DNA of 8,282 bases from Mucilaginibacter sp. (lineage in GTDB: Bacteria > Bacteroidota > Bacteroidia > Sphingobacteriales > Sphingobacteriaceae). Under the pieces are notes generated by a model. The model saw nothing but the letters and a program-made list of their open reading frames with translations, did not search any database and had not been told where the DNA came from. Positions 1-7,094 of this stretch are shown here, one piece after another. The position numbers were made by a program, and so were the translations under genes. Every line of letters starts with the position of its first letter. The first letter of the stretch is position 1. The stretch lies in the NCBI GenBank assembly GCA_025934475.1, contig JAICXZ010000101.1, positions 1 to 8,282 of the forward strand, given 5' to 3'.

Positions 1-1
1 A

Positions 2-1054
2 TTGAGCATCCACGAAGATGTTGCAAAGGAAAGTGGTAAGATGCTGTTCCTACCCGAAGACAGAACCTACCTGAATTATGAAGAAATGATCCATGCCGAG
101 GCCAAATTGCCGGCTGATAAACGCATGGATTTCGTAACTATAGTTACACCCAATTTCGCGCACTTTGGTCCGGCTATGCTGGCATTGGAGAACGGCTTCA
201 ATGTGGTGATCGAAAAGCCTATCGCGTTGACCCTCGACGAAGCCCGGCAACTGAAAAAGAAACAGGAAGAGACCGGCTTAATGCTGCTGTTAACCCATAC
301 CTACTCGGGCTATCCGATGGTTAAGGAAGCTAAACAATTGGTGAAAAGCGGCAGATTGGGCAAAATAAGAAAAGTATTTGTTGAATATCACCAGGGATGG
401 CTAAGCAAGCTTTCTGAGAGAGAAGGCAACGCACAAGCCGCCTGGAGAACCGACCCCAAAAGATCTGGTAAAGCTGGATGTATGGGCGATATCGGTACCC
501 ATGCTGCTCACCTTGCTGAATATATCACCGGATTGAAAATAAAACAAATGTGCGCCTCGCTCAACATTGTAGTTGAGGGCCGTGCACTAGATGATGACGG
601 CGCTATATTGCTGCGCTTTGAAGAGAATGCTACCGGCGTACTTACAGCTTCGCAAGTTGCAGCTGGAGAGGAAAATGCCCTTAAAATACGCGTTTACGGC
701 GAAAAAGGTGGCCTCGAATGGGCACAGCAAGAGCCAAACACGCTGACATTGCGCTGGTTGGATAAGCCTGCCGAGATACTTCGCGCCGGTAATAACTATA
801 GAGCCTGGGAGTCGACATATGCTACGAGCAATTGCCGTACACCAGGTGGTCACCCGGAAGGCTATTTGGAAGCTTTCGGCAACCTGTACCACAACTTCGC
901 CCTGGCGTTAAGTGCTAAACTAAACGGCGAAGACCCGCATGAAGAATGGCTCGATTTCCCTGGAGTGGAAGATGGTATCCGCGGTATGGCGTTTATCGAC
1001 AATGTAGTTGCCTCAAGTCAATCAGATCAGAAATGGTTCGACCACGTGGTCTGA
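2..1054 (+). CDS. Gfo/Idh/MocA family sugar oxidoreductase, 5'-truncated by window edge
   Basis: NAD(P)-dependent oxidoreductase that interconverts a hydroxyl and a ketone on a sugar or glycoside; expected to be cytoplasmic. The 350 visible residues lack the N-terminal GxGxxG nucleotide-binding loop, so roughly 35-40 residues probably lie before the window, and the TTG at position 2 is a leucine codon rather than a start. Visible residues include the Rossmann segment TPNFAH (49-54), the cofactor/catalytic EKP motif (71-73, Lys72), and GDIGTHAAH (162-170) carrying Asp163 and His167, which match the family's usual Lys-Asp-His active site. The C-terminal tail (DFPGVEDGIRGMAFIDNVV, about 324-342) is typical of a Bacteroidota subgroup. 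It is the first visible gene of an operon that also encodes TIM-barrel epimerases and a DUF1080 protein, which suggests oxidation or reduction of a glycoside-derived sugar, perhaps at C3. The family is certain; the substrate and reaction direction are unknown. Confidence 0.93.
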   Translation: MSIHEDVAKESGKMLFLPEDRTYLNYEEMIHAEAKLPADKRMDFVTIVTPNFAHFGPAMLALENGFNVVIEKPIALTLDEARQLKKKQEETGLMLLLTHTYSGYPMVKEAKQLVKSGRLGKIRKVFVEYHQGWLSKLSEREGNAQAAWRTDPKRSGKAGCMGDIGTHAAHLAEYITGLKIKQMCASLNIVVEGRALDDDGAILLRFEENATGVLTASQVAAGEENALKIRVYGEKGGLEWAQQEPNTLTLRWLDKPAEILRAGNNYRAWESTYATSNCRTPGGHPEGYLEAFGNLYHNFALALSAKLNGEDPHEEWLDFPGVEDGIRGMAFIDNVVASSQSDQKWFDHVV

Positions 1055-1130
1055 TGTGCGAATGTGCAGTTATGCAAATGCACTTCGACACAAATGAACT
1101 AGTGAACCTATGAACTAATGAACTAAACTA
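1054..1130 (+). repeat. Degenerate eight-base-period repeat array filling an intergenic gap
   Basis: The whole gap between genes 1 and 2 can be read as consecutive octamers in one phase. The first units are ATGTGCGA (1054), ATGTGCAG (1062), TTATGCAA (1070) and ATGCACTT (1078). After one unrelated unit (1086) come ATGAACTA (1094), GTGAACCT (1102), ATGAACTA (1110) and ATGAACTA (1118), then AACTA up to the ATG at 1131. Two sequence types, ATGTGCRR and ATGAACTA, share the same phase. The array starts at the last base of the gene 1 stop codon and ends at the gene 2 start. The pattern is directly visible; any role is unknown, and replication slippage is the simplest origin. Confidence 0.75.
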
Positions 1131-2186
1131 ATGAGAACAATAAAAGGCCCGGCAATATTTATCGCACAGTTTATCGGTGATAGCGAGCCGTTCAATAATC
1201 TTACCTCGATTTGCAAATGGGCGAAAGGTCTTGGCTATAAGGCGGTTCAGTTGCCCACCAATGATTCCCGGTTTATCGATCTGAAAAAAGCTGCAGAAAG
1301 CAAAACTTATGCTGATGAAATAAAAGGACAGGTAACCGATTGCGGTCTTGAAATATCAGAACTATCAACACATCTCCAAGGTCAGCTGGTTGCTGTGCAT
1401 CCGGTTTACGACACGCTCTTTGATGCCTTTGCGCCGGATGCAGTTAAAAATAACCCGTCGGAGCGCCAGAAATGGGCAGTTGAGCAGGTAAAATATTCAG
1501 CCAAAGCATCGCAGAATCTTGGATTAAATGCGAGCGTCACTTTTAGCGGCGCATTGTTATGGCCCATGATGTACCCATGGCCACAACGTCCTCCGGGCAT
1601 TGTTGAGACCGGTTTTACTGAACTGGCCAAACGCTGGGAGCCGATATTGAATTATTACGACGAGTGTGGTATCGATCTTTGCTACGAGATTCACCCAGGT
1701 GAGGATCTGCACGATGGTATCACGTACGAAATGTTCCTCGATAAGGTAAATCAGCATAAACGGGCTTGTTTGCTTTTTGATCCGTCGCACTTCGTGCTGC
1801 AGTGCCTCAATTACCTGGAGTATATCGACAACTATCACGAACGTATTAAAATGTTCCATGTAAAGGACGCTGAGTTTAATCCGACAGGTAAACAAGGCGT
1901 GTATGGTGGTTACCAGAATTGGGTGGATCGTGCAGGGCGTTTCCGTTCATTGGGCGATGGACAAGTTGATTTTAAATCAATTTTTAGTAAATTGACTCAA
2001 TATGATTATCCGGGATGGGCAGTGTTGGAATGGGAATGCGCATTGAAACATCCTGAAGACGGTGCAAGAGAAGGTGCCGAATTCATCAAAAATCATATTA
2101 TCCGCGTTACCGAAAAGGCATTCGACGATTTTGCCGCTTCGGGCGGGAATGAGGGTTTTAATCGCAAAACCTTAGGGCTGGATTAA
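1131..2186 (+). CDS. Sugar phosphate isomerase/epimerase-type TIM-barrel protein (cytoplasmic)
   Basis: A 351-residue member of the xylose-isomerase-like TIM-barrel family (AP endonuclease 2 fold), which contains metal-dependent sugar epimerases, isomerases and some keto-glycoside lyases. Candidate metal ligands fit the D-tagatose 3-epimerase pattern: Glu186 in CYEIHPGED, Asp217 and His220 in FDPSH, His243 in FHVKD, and Glu300 in VLEWE. The stretch between His243 and Glu300 is longer than in that enzyme and carries a Gly/Tyr-rich insertion around 252-275. No signal peptide is present, so it should be cytoplasmic, unlike the two other TIM barrels of this operon. The ATG is chosen because the protein begins in register with the family (MRTIKGP...) and no earlier start gives a longer open frame. 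It follows gene 1 by 76 bases. Likely role (inference): epimerising or cleaving the keto-sugar handled by the gene 1 oxidoreductase. The exact reaction is not predictable. Confidence 0.9.
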   Translation: MRTIKGPAIFIAQFIGDSEPFNNLTSICKWAKGLGYKAVQLPTNDSRFIDLKKAAESKTYADEIKGQVTDCGLEISELSTHLQGQLVAVHPVYDTLFDAFAPDAVKNNPSERQKWAVEQVKYSAKASQNLGLNASVTFSGALLWPMMYPWPQRPPGIVETGFTELAKRWEPILNYYDECGIDLCYEIHPGEDLHDGITYEMFLDKVNQHKRACLLFDPSHFVLQCLNYLEYIDNYHERIKMFHVKDAEFNPTGKQGVYGGYQNWVDRAGRFRSLGDGQVDFKSIFSKLTQYDYPGWAVLEWECALKHPEDGAREGAEFIKNHIIRVTEKAFDDFAASGGNEGFNRKTLGLD

Positions 2187-2230
2187 AATCAATTTTGACA
2201 AAAAACCAATTATAACCTAAATAAGAACCA

Positions 2231-3457
2231 ATGCAAATTAATCGTACTCAACTTTTCAGGGCAAGCTGTCTTTCCCTGCTGGTTACATCCCTTTCGTTCG
2301 GCATCAGGGCGGGAACGCTGAATGACTTCGGCGCTGTTTTTGGCCTCGACAAAGCACAGCTGGCGTCAATTACCGCTACGGCATTTTATGGATTCCCAAT
2401 AGCAGTAGTTATCGGTGGATTTGTAGTTGATATTATCGGGATGAAACGCCTGCTGGTCCTGGCATTCATCTTTCACCTGGCGGGTATATTGATGACAGTT
2501 TTCGCGCAAGGATACTGGACGCTATATCTTTCGACCTTAATGATTGGTATCGCAAACGGAACAGTTGAGGCAGCTTGTAATCCATTGGTAACATCACTCT
2601 ATACCGATAATAAAACAACTAAGCTTAACCATTTTCACCTTTGGTTTCCAGGAGGTATCGTTATAGGCAGTTTATTGGTTTTCGCTATAGACGCTATGCA
2701 CTTAAACATGGATAAGCAATCTCTTTTGCAACTAAAAGTTGGATTGATGCTTATTCCTACAGTTATCTACGGTTATTTATTTTCGAAACTCCATTTTCCT
2801 GTTACAGAACGCGTTGCATCCGGCGTTTCAACCAGTGGAATGTACAAAGCGCTTGCCAATCCGCTTTTCATATTCATGTTTATATGCATGTTTGGCACCG
2901 CGATAACAGAATTGTTTACTGGTCAGTGGATTGACGTATTGTTGAAGAATGTAACAGATAACGCGATATTGCTGCTTACATTGGAAACGGGGGTTATGGT
3001 ATTAGGTCGTGGATTGGCCAAGCCAGTGCTGAAACGTTTCCCGCCACAAGTGGTATTATTGATGTCGACAATTCTTGCATCAATCGGAATTTACATGCTG
3101 AGTACGGTAACTGGTCCGGCGCTTTATGCTGCTGCCATTATTTTCGGTATGGGTGTATGTTATTTCTGGCCAACAATGCTTGGTTTTGTAAATCAGAATA
3201 TGCCAAAAACCGGCGCTATTGGATTGAATTTGATGGGTGGCGCAGGCATGTTTGCAGTATCGCTATATACAATTGTGATGGGTTCTCATTATGATACCAT
3301 TGTAAAACAGGCTAATGGAGATAGCACTTTTGCCGGGCGACAAATATTGCAGGATACACTTGTAATACCCATAGTTCTGATTGTTGCTTTTGCAGGCCTG
3401 GTGGTGTATATGAGAGCCAAAAATAAAACCAAACCTTTGGAGCAAGTTGCTGTATAA
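2231..3457 (+). CDS. MFS sugar transporter, FucP-like
   Basis: Inner-membrane major facilitator protein of 408 residues with about 12 hydrophobic segments and a short polar C-terminus. An MFS motif-A variant, GGFVVDIIGMKR (62-73), lies between the second and third segments. Residues 113-146 (Glu113, Asn117-Pro118, then a His/Phe-rich stretch and GGIVIG) resemble the E-x-x-x-NP region of the fucose/galactose/glucose:H+ symporter group, so import of a monosaccharide or small keto-sugar by proton symport is likely. The ATG lies 44 bases after the preceding stop, in an A-rich leader without a Shine-Dalgarno sequence. It is one of two MFS carriers in the operon, the other being NupG-like, which implies two different substrates or two uptake steps. 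The MFS assignment is firm, the FucP-like subgroup is moderately supported, and the substrate is unknown. Confidence 0.88.
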   Translation: MQINRTQLFRASCLSLLVTSLSFGIRAGTLNDFGAVFGLDKAQLASITATAFYGFPIAVVIGGFVVDIIGMKRLLVLAFIFHLAGILMTVFAQGYWTLYLSTLMIGIANGTVEAACNPLVTSLYTDNKTTKLNHFHLWFPGGIVIGSLLVFAIDAMHLNMDKQSLLQLKVGLMLIPTVIYGYLFSKLHFPVTERVASGVSTSGMYKALANPLFIFMFICMFGTAITELFTGQWIDVLLKNVTDNAILLLTLETGVMVLGRGLAKPVLKRFPPQVVLLMSTILASIGIYMLSTVTGPALYAAAIIFGMGVCYFWPTMLGFVNQNMPKTGAIGLNLMGGAGMFAVSLYTIVMGSHYDTIVKQANGDSTFAGRQILQDTLVIPIVLIVAFAGLVVYMRAKNKTKPLEQVAV

Positions 3458-3530
3458 TTATAGCCGAATATTTAAATTGCACACATTAACATTACAATCA
3501 CAAAACAAACCAACAACACTTTAATTTATC

Positions 3531-3986
3531 ATGAAAAAAGCATTTATCGTCCTCGGTGTAAGTTTAGTTTTCCTGGCAGCCTGTGGCGGCAGCAAAACCG
3601 GTAACGATTCACAAGCCGACAGCACTGCAGGGGCAAATAAAACCGCTGTTTCAACAGACGCTAACGCAGCAAACGATACAGCAGCCAGCCACAACGGTAC
3701 CGACAAAGCAGGTGGTACCCCATCAGCACCGGGCGCTCAACTGATCGCTAAATCAGATTGCAGCACTTGCCACAAGGAACAAGTGAAGGTAGTAGGTCCG
3801 GCATTTGCCGACGTTGCCGACAAATATAAATCGGGCGGCGATGCAATTGTGGATACACTGGCCAACAAGGTTATCAACGGAGGCAGCGGTCACTGGGGTA
3901 CTACACCAATGGCAGGTCACCCAACGTTATCAAAGGATGACGCCAAAACAATGGTTAAGTACATTTTGTCTATCAAAAAACAGTAG
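3531..3986 (+). CDS. Lipoprotein c-type cytochrome (class I, single haem)
   Basis: A 151-residue exported electron carrier. The N-terminus is a lipoprotein signal: Lys2-Lys3, a hydrophobic stretch (4-17) and lipobox LAAC with Cys18 as the lipidation site. The residues after Cys18 (GGSKTG) are not the acidic stretch associated with surface export in Bacteroidota, so a periplasm-facing lipoprotein is expected. A flexible Ala/Asn/Thr/Asp-rich linker (about 21-68) tethers one cytochrome c domain (about 69-151). It has a single haem-binding CSTCH motif (Cys77, Cys80, axial His81), a GPAF motif (89-92), and Met127 in TTPMAGHP as the probable sixth ligand. Its place among sugar-enzyme genes suggests that it accepts electrons from a periplasmic sugar or glycoside dehydrogenase; that partner is not in this window. 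Its 5' leader contains no G for 51 bases. Confidence 0.93.
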   Translation: MKKAFIVLGVSLVFLAACGGSKTGNDSQADSTAGANKTAVSTDANAANDTAASHNGTDKAGGTPSAPGAQLIAKSDCSTCHKEQVKVVGPAFADVADKYKSGGDAIVDTLANKVINGGSGHWGTTPMAGHPTLSKDDAKTMVKYILSIKKQ

Positions 3987-4011
3987 TTCTTTAGCTACTT
4001 AATTATAGCAC

Positions 4012-5262
4012 ATGACCGCCGGTATCAGAGTCAAACTATCGACCATGATGTTCCTGGAGTTTTTCATCTGGGGAGCATGGTTTGTAACGATGGGAACCTA
4101 CCTGATGACGAGTTTACACGCGTCGGGTACCGAAAATGCTGAGGCATATCTGACGCAGGCATTCGGGGCGATCATCGCACCTTTTGTCATCGGCTTAATT
4201 GCTGACAAATATTTTTCGGCTCAAAAAATACTGGGAGTGCTGCATCTTATAGGTGCGGCACTTTTATTTTATGAGTCGATAGCGCCAAATTTTGGTGCAT
4301 TCTATCCGGGTATCCTGACTTATATGATCATCTATATGCCCACGCTGGCATTGGTCAATTCAGTTTCATTCAAACAAATGACCGACCCCAGCAAGGAGTT
4401 TCCGTGGATCAGGGTGTTTGGTACGGCCGGCTGGATGATTGCCGGAATTGTTATAGGCTGGCTCAACTGGGAACAAAGTGGTTCGCTGGCATTGACATTT
4501 AAAATGGCTGCCGGCGCGTCCTTATTATTAGGCCTATTGAGCTTTACCTTACCTGATACTCCTCCGGGTAAAAAAGGACAGAAGACCACTTTTGCTGAAA
4601 TAGCAGGACTGGAGTCTATCGGGTTACTTAAAAACCGTTCCTACCTCGTGTTCTTTTTGGCATCGGTGGCCATATGTATTCCGCTGGCATTTTATTACAA
4701 CTTTACTAACCCGTTTCTGAATGAGGTTGGGATGAAGCGGGCTGCTGCTATACAGGGGCTCGGTCAATTTTCCGAGCTGTTCTTTATGGCTGCAATGCCG
4801 TTCTTTTTTGTCCGCCTTGGTGTTAAAAAGATGCTGGCAGCAGGTATGTTGGCCTGGGCGTTGAGGTATATTTTCTTTGCCTTTGGCGATTCGGGAAGCA
4901 ATTATTGGATGTTGATTGGGGGTATCGTACTCCACGGCATCTGTTACGATTTCTTCTTTGTTACCGGTCAAATCTATACCGACAAGTTTGCTGGCGAACG
5001 CTTCAAAAGTGCCGCGCAGGGATTCATCACACTGGCCACTTATGGATTGGGTATGATGATAGGTTATTATATGTCGGGCCCAATCGTTGATCACTGGAAG
5101 ACTGGCGAGAATATGCACGACTGGAAAACTATTTGGCTCATTCCGGGGGGAATTGCTATCGCCGTTATGTTGCTCTTCCTTTTGTTTTTTAAGGATAAAA
5201 ATACTACCGAATCCCAACCCGGACTGGACATTGAAGAGCCATCGCCGGAAGTTCAGATATAA
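4012..5262 (+). CDS. NupG-like MFS permease (nucleoside:H+ symporter family)
   Basis: Inner-membrane permease of 416 residues with about 12 hydrophobic segments. Family signs include an N-terminal helix FFIWGAWFVTMGTYL (17-31), a motif-A-like loop GLIADKYFSAQKIL (61-74), IRVFGTAGW (133-141) and HGICYDFFFVTGQIYTD (308-324), all characteristic of the nucleoside-proton symporter branch. The last 20 or so residues are polar and acidic and probably cytoplasmic. Bacteroidota encode many NupG-like proteins beside DUF1080 and Gfo/Idh/MocA genes, so the real substrate here is more likely a sugar or keto-sugar than a nucleoside (inference from neighbourhood). It starts 25 bases after the cytochrome stop and ends 14 bases before the next start, which supports cotranscription. 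Its start is preceded by AATTAT and five spacer bases. Confidence 0.9.
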   Translation: MTAGIRVKLSTMMFLEFFIWGAWFVTMGTYLMTSLHASGTENAEAYLTQAFGAIIAPFVIGLIADKYFSAQKILGVLHLIGAALLFYESIAPNFGAFYPGILTYMIIYMPTLALVNSVSFKQMTDPSKEFPWIRVFGTAGWMIAGIVIGWLNWEQSGSLALTFKMAAGASLLLGLLSFTLPDTPPGKKGQKTTFAEIAGLESIGLLKNRSYLVFFLASVAICIPLAFYYNFTNPFLNEVGMKRAAAIQGLGQFSELFFMAAMPFFFVRLGVKKMLAAGMLAWALRYIFFAFGDSGSNYWMLIGGIVLHGICYDFFFVTGQIYTDKFAGERFKSAAQGFITLATYGLGMMIGYYMSGPIVDHWKTGENMHDWKTIWLIPGGIAIAVMLLFLLFFKDKNTTESQPGLDIEEPSPEVQI

Positions 5263-5276
5263 ATTAACTATTCGTC

Positions 5277-6161
5277 ATGAGTGACCAAAATCGCCGATCG
5301 GCAATAAAAAACATGCTGGCAGGCACTGCCGCAATCACAACAGCAGGAATGTTATCGTCATTTACAAAAAGCGAGCACCAAGAAAACTTCGCTCCGCTTA
5401 AAGGAAATATAAACCACTCGGTTAGTCCATGGTGCTACAGCGAACTTACGCTTGATCAGCTTTGCGAAACCTCAAAAGGCCTCGGCATAACCGGCATTGA
5501 TCTGTGCGGCCCGAAAGATTGGCCAACATTACAAAAACACGGCATGCACTCGCCGATGTGTAATGGCGCCGAAATTAATCTTACTGATGGATTCGGTGAT
5601 ACCCAGTTTCACGACACGCTGGTAAAGAACTATACCGATATGATCCCGCTGGTGGAGAAAAACGGTTATACCAACCTCATCTGCTTCAGCGGTAGCCGTC
5701 GCGGTAAAGATGATGAGACCGGATGGAAAAATTGTGATGCAGGCCTCAAACGAATCATTGGCCTTGCCGAAAAGCATAACGTAGTTCTCTGCATGGAATT
5801 GCTCAACAGCAAGATTGACCACAAAGACTACCAGTGCAACAGGGTCGAGTGGGGCGTTGAGTTATGCAAACGCATAGGTTCTCCAAATTTTAAACTGTTA
5901 TTTGATATCTACCACATGCAAATCATGGAAGGAGACATCATCAGAAATATTACCGACTACCACCAATACATAGCCCACTTCCACACAGGAGGCATACCCG
6001 GCAGACACGAAATAGATGATACACAGGAGTTGTATTATCCTGCAGTAATGCGTGCCATTGTTGCTACCGGTTTTAAGGGCTACGTAGGACAAGAGTTTGT
6101 GCCGAAACGGCCGGATAAGATCGCTTCATTGCGGCAGGCCATACAGCTTTGCGACGTTTAA
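5277..6161 (+). CDS. Exported hydroxypyruvate-isomerase-like TIM-barrel protein
   Basis: A 294-residue TIM barrel of the hydroxypyruvate isomerase (Hyi) branch of the xylose-isomerase-like superfamily. Visible active-site residues are Glu174 in CMELLNSK, Asp210 and His213 in FDIYHMQIMEGD (209-220), His236 in HFHTGG, and Glu273 in GQEFVP. Their spacing fits the Glu/Asp/His/Glu metal site of related epimerases. Unlike classical Hyi, which is cytoplasmic, it begins with a twin-arginine-like segment: Arg6-Arg7, then a weakly hydrophobic Ala/Thr/Gly stretch (13-29). No clear AxA cleavage site follows, so it could remain membrane-anchored. Export makes glyoxylate metabolism unlikely and a role on periplasmic keto-sugars more plausible (inference). 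The ATG at 5277, 14 bases after the permease stop, is the only start that includes the signal sequence. Confidence 0.86.
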   Translation: MSDQNRRSAIKNMLAGTAAITTAGMLSSFTKSEHQENFAPLKGNINHSVSPWCYSELTLDQLCETSKGLGITGIDLCGPKDWPTLQKHGMHSPMCNGAEINLTDGFGDTQFHDTLVKNYTDMIPLVEKNGYTNLICFSGSRRGKDDETGWKNCDAGLKRIIGLAEKHNVVLCMELLNSKIDHKDYQCNRVEWGVELCKRIGSPNFKLLFDIYHMQIMEGDIIRNITDYHQYIAHFHTGGIPGRHEIDDTQELYYPAVMRAIVATGFKGYVGQEFVPKRPDKIASLRQAIQLCDV

Positions 6162-6178
6162 ACAGAACCAAACTAACA

Positions 6179-6192
6179 AACTATACTTCATG
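6179..6192 (+). promoter_or_regulatory. AACTAT-N5-ATG translation leader that fixes the start of the next gene
   Basis: AACTAT occupies 6179-6184 and is followed by five bases and then the ATG at 6190. The same arrangement precedes the genes starting at 5277 (AACTAT at 5266-5271) and 7095 (AACTAT at 7084-7089). A one-base variant (AATTAT at 4001-4006) precedes the gene at 4012. No Shine-Dalgarno sequence is present in any of them. The match supports 6190 over the earlier in-frame ATG at 6097. A role in ribosome recruitment is inference. Confidence 0.4.
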
Positions 6193-7068
6193 ACTAATAG
6201 AAGAACATTTTTGGCCCAGGCAGGGCTGGCTTCGGCTGCATTGGTACTTGGTCCCAAGCTACTAAGGGCCGAGGGCCGTCACAATCCGGGTCTCCAGCTG
6301 TATTCACTTCGTGATCAGTTGCCCAGCGATGTAAAAAGTGTAATTGCAAAAGTGGCGAAAGCCGGCTTCAAGGAAGTAGAAACTTTTGGCTATGATATGA
6401 AAACCGGCTACTGGGGCCTCAAAGAAAAAGATTTCAGCAAGCTGCTGAAGGACAATGGTCTTACTTCGCCCAGCGGACATTACGGCATCGATTCATTTTT
6501 TGGCAAAGGCGATACTGCCGAGCTCAAAAAATATATCGAGGTTGCCAATGCCCTGGGACAGACTTACGTGGTTATCCCCTCGCTAAACGGAGACTTTATC
6601 AAAACCGAAGACGAATGCAAAACCGTGGCTGAGAAAATGAACAAGGCCGCGGAAATTTGCAAAGCGTCAGGCTTGAAACTAGGCTACCACAATCACAACT
6701 TCGAGTGGAAGCCGTTAGCTGGTGGAGGCACGTTCTACGATACTATCCTGGCTAACACTGACCCCAAACTGGTTCACATGGAGATGGATATTTTCTGGGT
6801 GGTACGTGCAGGACAGGATCCGATCAAGATATTAGATAAACATCGCGGTCGTTATGCCCTGGTGCATATTAAGGACAGGGATAAGGTTCATACCGATCTT
6901 AATACCGAAATAGGTAAAGGCAGCATTGATTTTAAGAAAATTGTTCCGGCAGCCCGGGCGGCCGGTGTAAAGCATTTCATTGTGGAACAGGAGAATTTTA
7001 CCAATATTGATCCCTTTGTGAGTATTACAGAAAGCTGTAATTACTTGAAGAATACGCTTCATGTATAA
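6190..7068 (+). CDS. Tat-exported sugar isomerase/epimerase TIM-barrel protein
   Basis: A 292-residue xylose-isomerase-like TIM barrel with a clear Tat signal: NRRTFL (3-8), hydrophobic Ala/Leu segment (10-22) and probable cleavage after LLRA (residue 27). The mature domain starts at PGLQLYSLRDQ (33-43). Conserved motifs are GYHNHNFEW (165-173), HMEMDIFWVVRAGQDP (196-211) with Asp200, HIKDRD (226-231), GKGSIDF (242-248) and EQEN (266-269). This subgroup is common in Bacteroidota and is usually annotated only as sugar phosphate isomerase/epimerase; some relatives act on 3-keto-glycosides. Because it is exported, a phosphorylated substrate is unlikely. An ATG at 6097 would give 31 extra residues, overlap the previous gene by 65 bases and bury the Tat motif, so 6190 is chosen. 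It lies 26 bases before the DUF1080 gene, its probable periplasmic partner (inference). Confidence 0.9.
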   Translation: MTNRRTFLAQAGLASAALVLGPKLLRAEGRHNPGLQLYSLRDQLPSDVKSVIAKVAKAGFKEVETFGYDMKTGYWGLKEKDFSKLLKDNGLTSPSGHYGIDSFFGKGDTAELKKYIEVANALGQTYVVIPSLNGDFIKTEDECKTVAEKMNKAAEICKASGLKLGYHNHNFEWKPLAGGGTFYDTILANTDPKLVHMEMDIFWVVRAGQDPIKILDKHRGRYALVHIKDRDKVHTDLNTEIGKGSIDFKKIVPAARAAGVKHFIVEQENFTNIDPFVSITESCNYLKNTLHV

Positions 7069-7094
7069 GACATTAACCAACTAAACTATCAGAA

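Noticed and set aside
2..4. TTG as a start codon for the first gene
   Set aside because: The protein aligns in mid-Rossmann fold and lacks its nucleotide-binding loop, so the real start lies before the window.
1040..1051. Perfect 12-base palindrome GACCACGTGGTC at the end of gene 1
   Set aside because: It lies wholly within the last four sense codons, and about two 12-base palindromes are expected by chance in a window this long, so a regulatory site is not supported.
2187..2230. TTGACA followed by TATAAC in the gap before the MFS gene, resembling a sigma-70 promoter
   Set aside because: The spacing is about 10 bases instead of about 17, and Bacteroidota promoters use a different -33/-7 pattern.
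3591..3735. Low-complexity Ala/Asn/Thr/Ser/Asp linker in the cytochrome as a possible coding tandem repeat
   Set aside because: No repeat unit with a fixed period is visible; it is ordinary flexible lipoprotein linker sequence.
4624..5217. A 197-codon open frame on the minus strand inside the NupG-like gene
   Set aside because: It lies opposite a well-supported membrane protein gene and its translation has no recognisable domain; it is a shadow frame.
6097..6189. Longer N-terminus for the TIM-barrel gene starting at 6097
   Set aside because: It would overlap the preceding gene by 65 bases and place 31 unrelated residues before an otherwise textbook Tat signal; 6190 also has the shared AACTAT leader.
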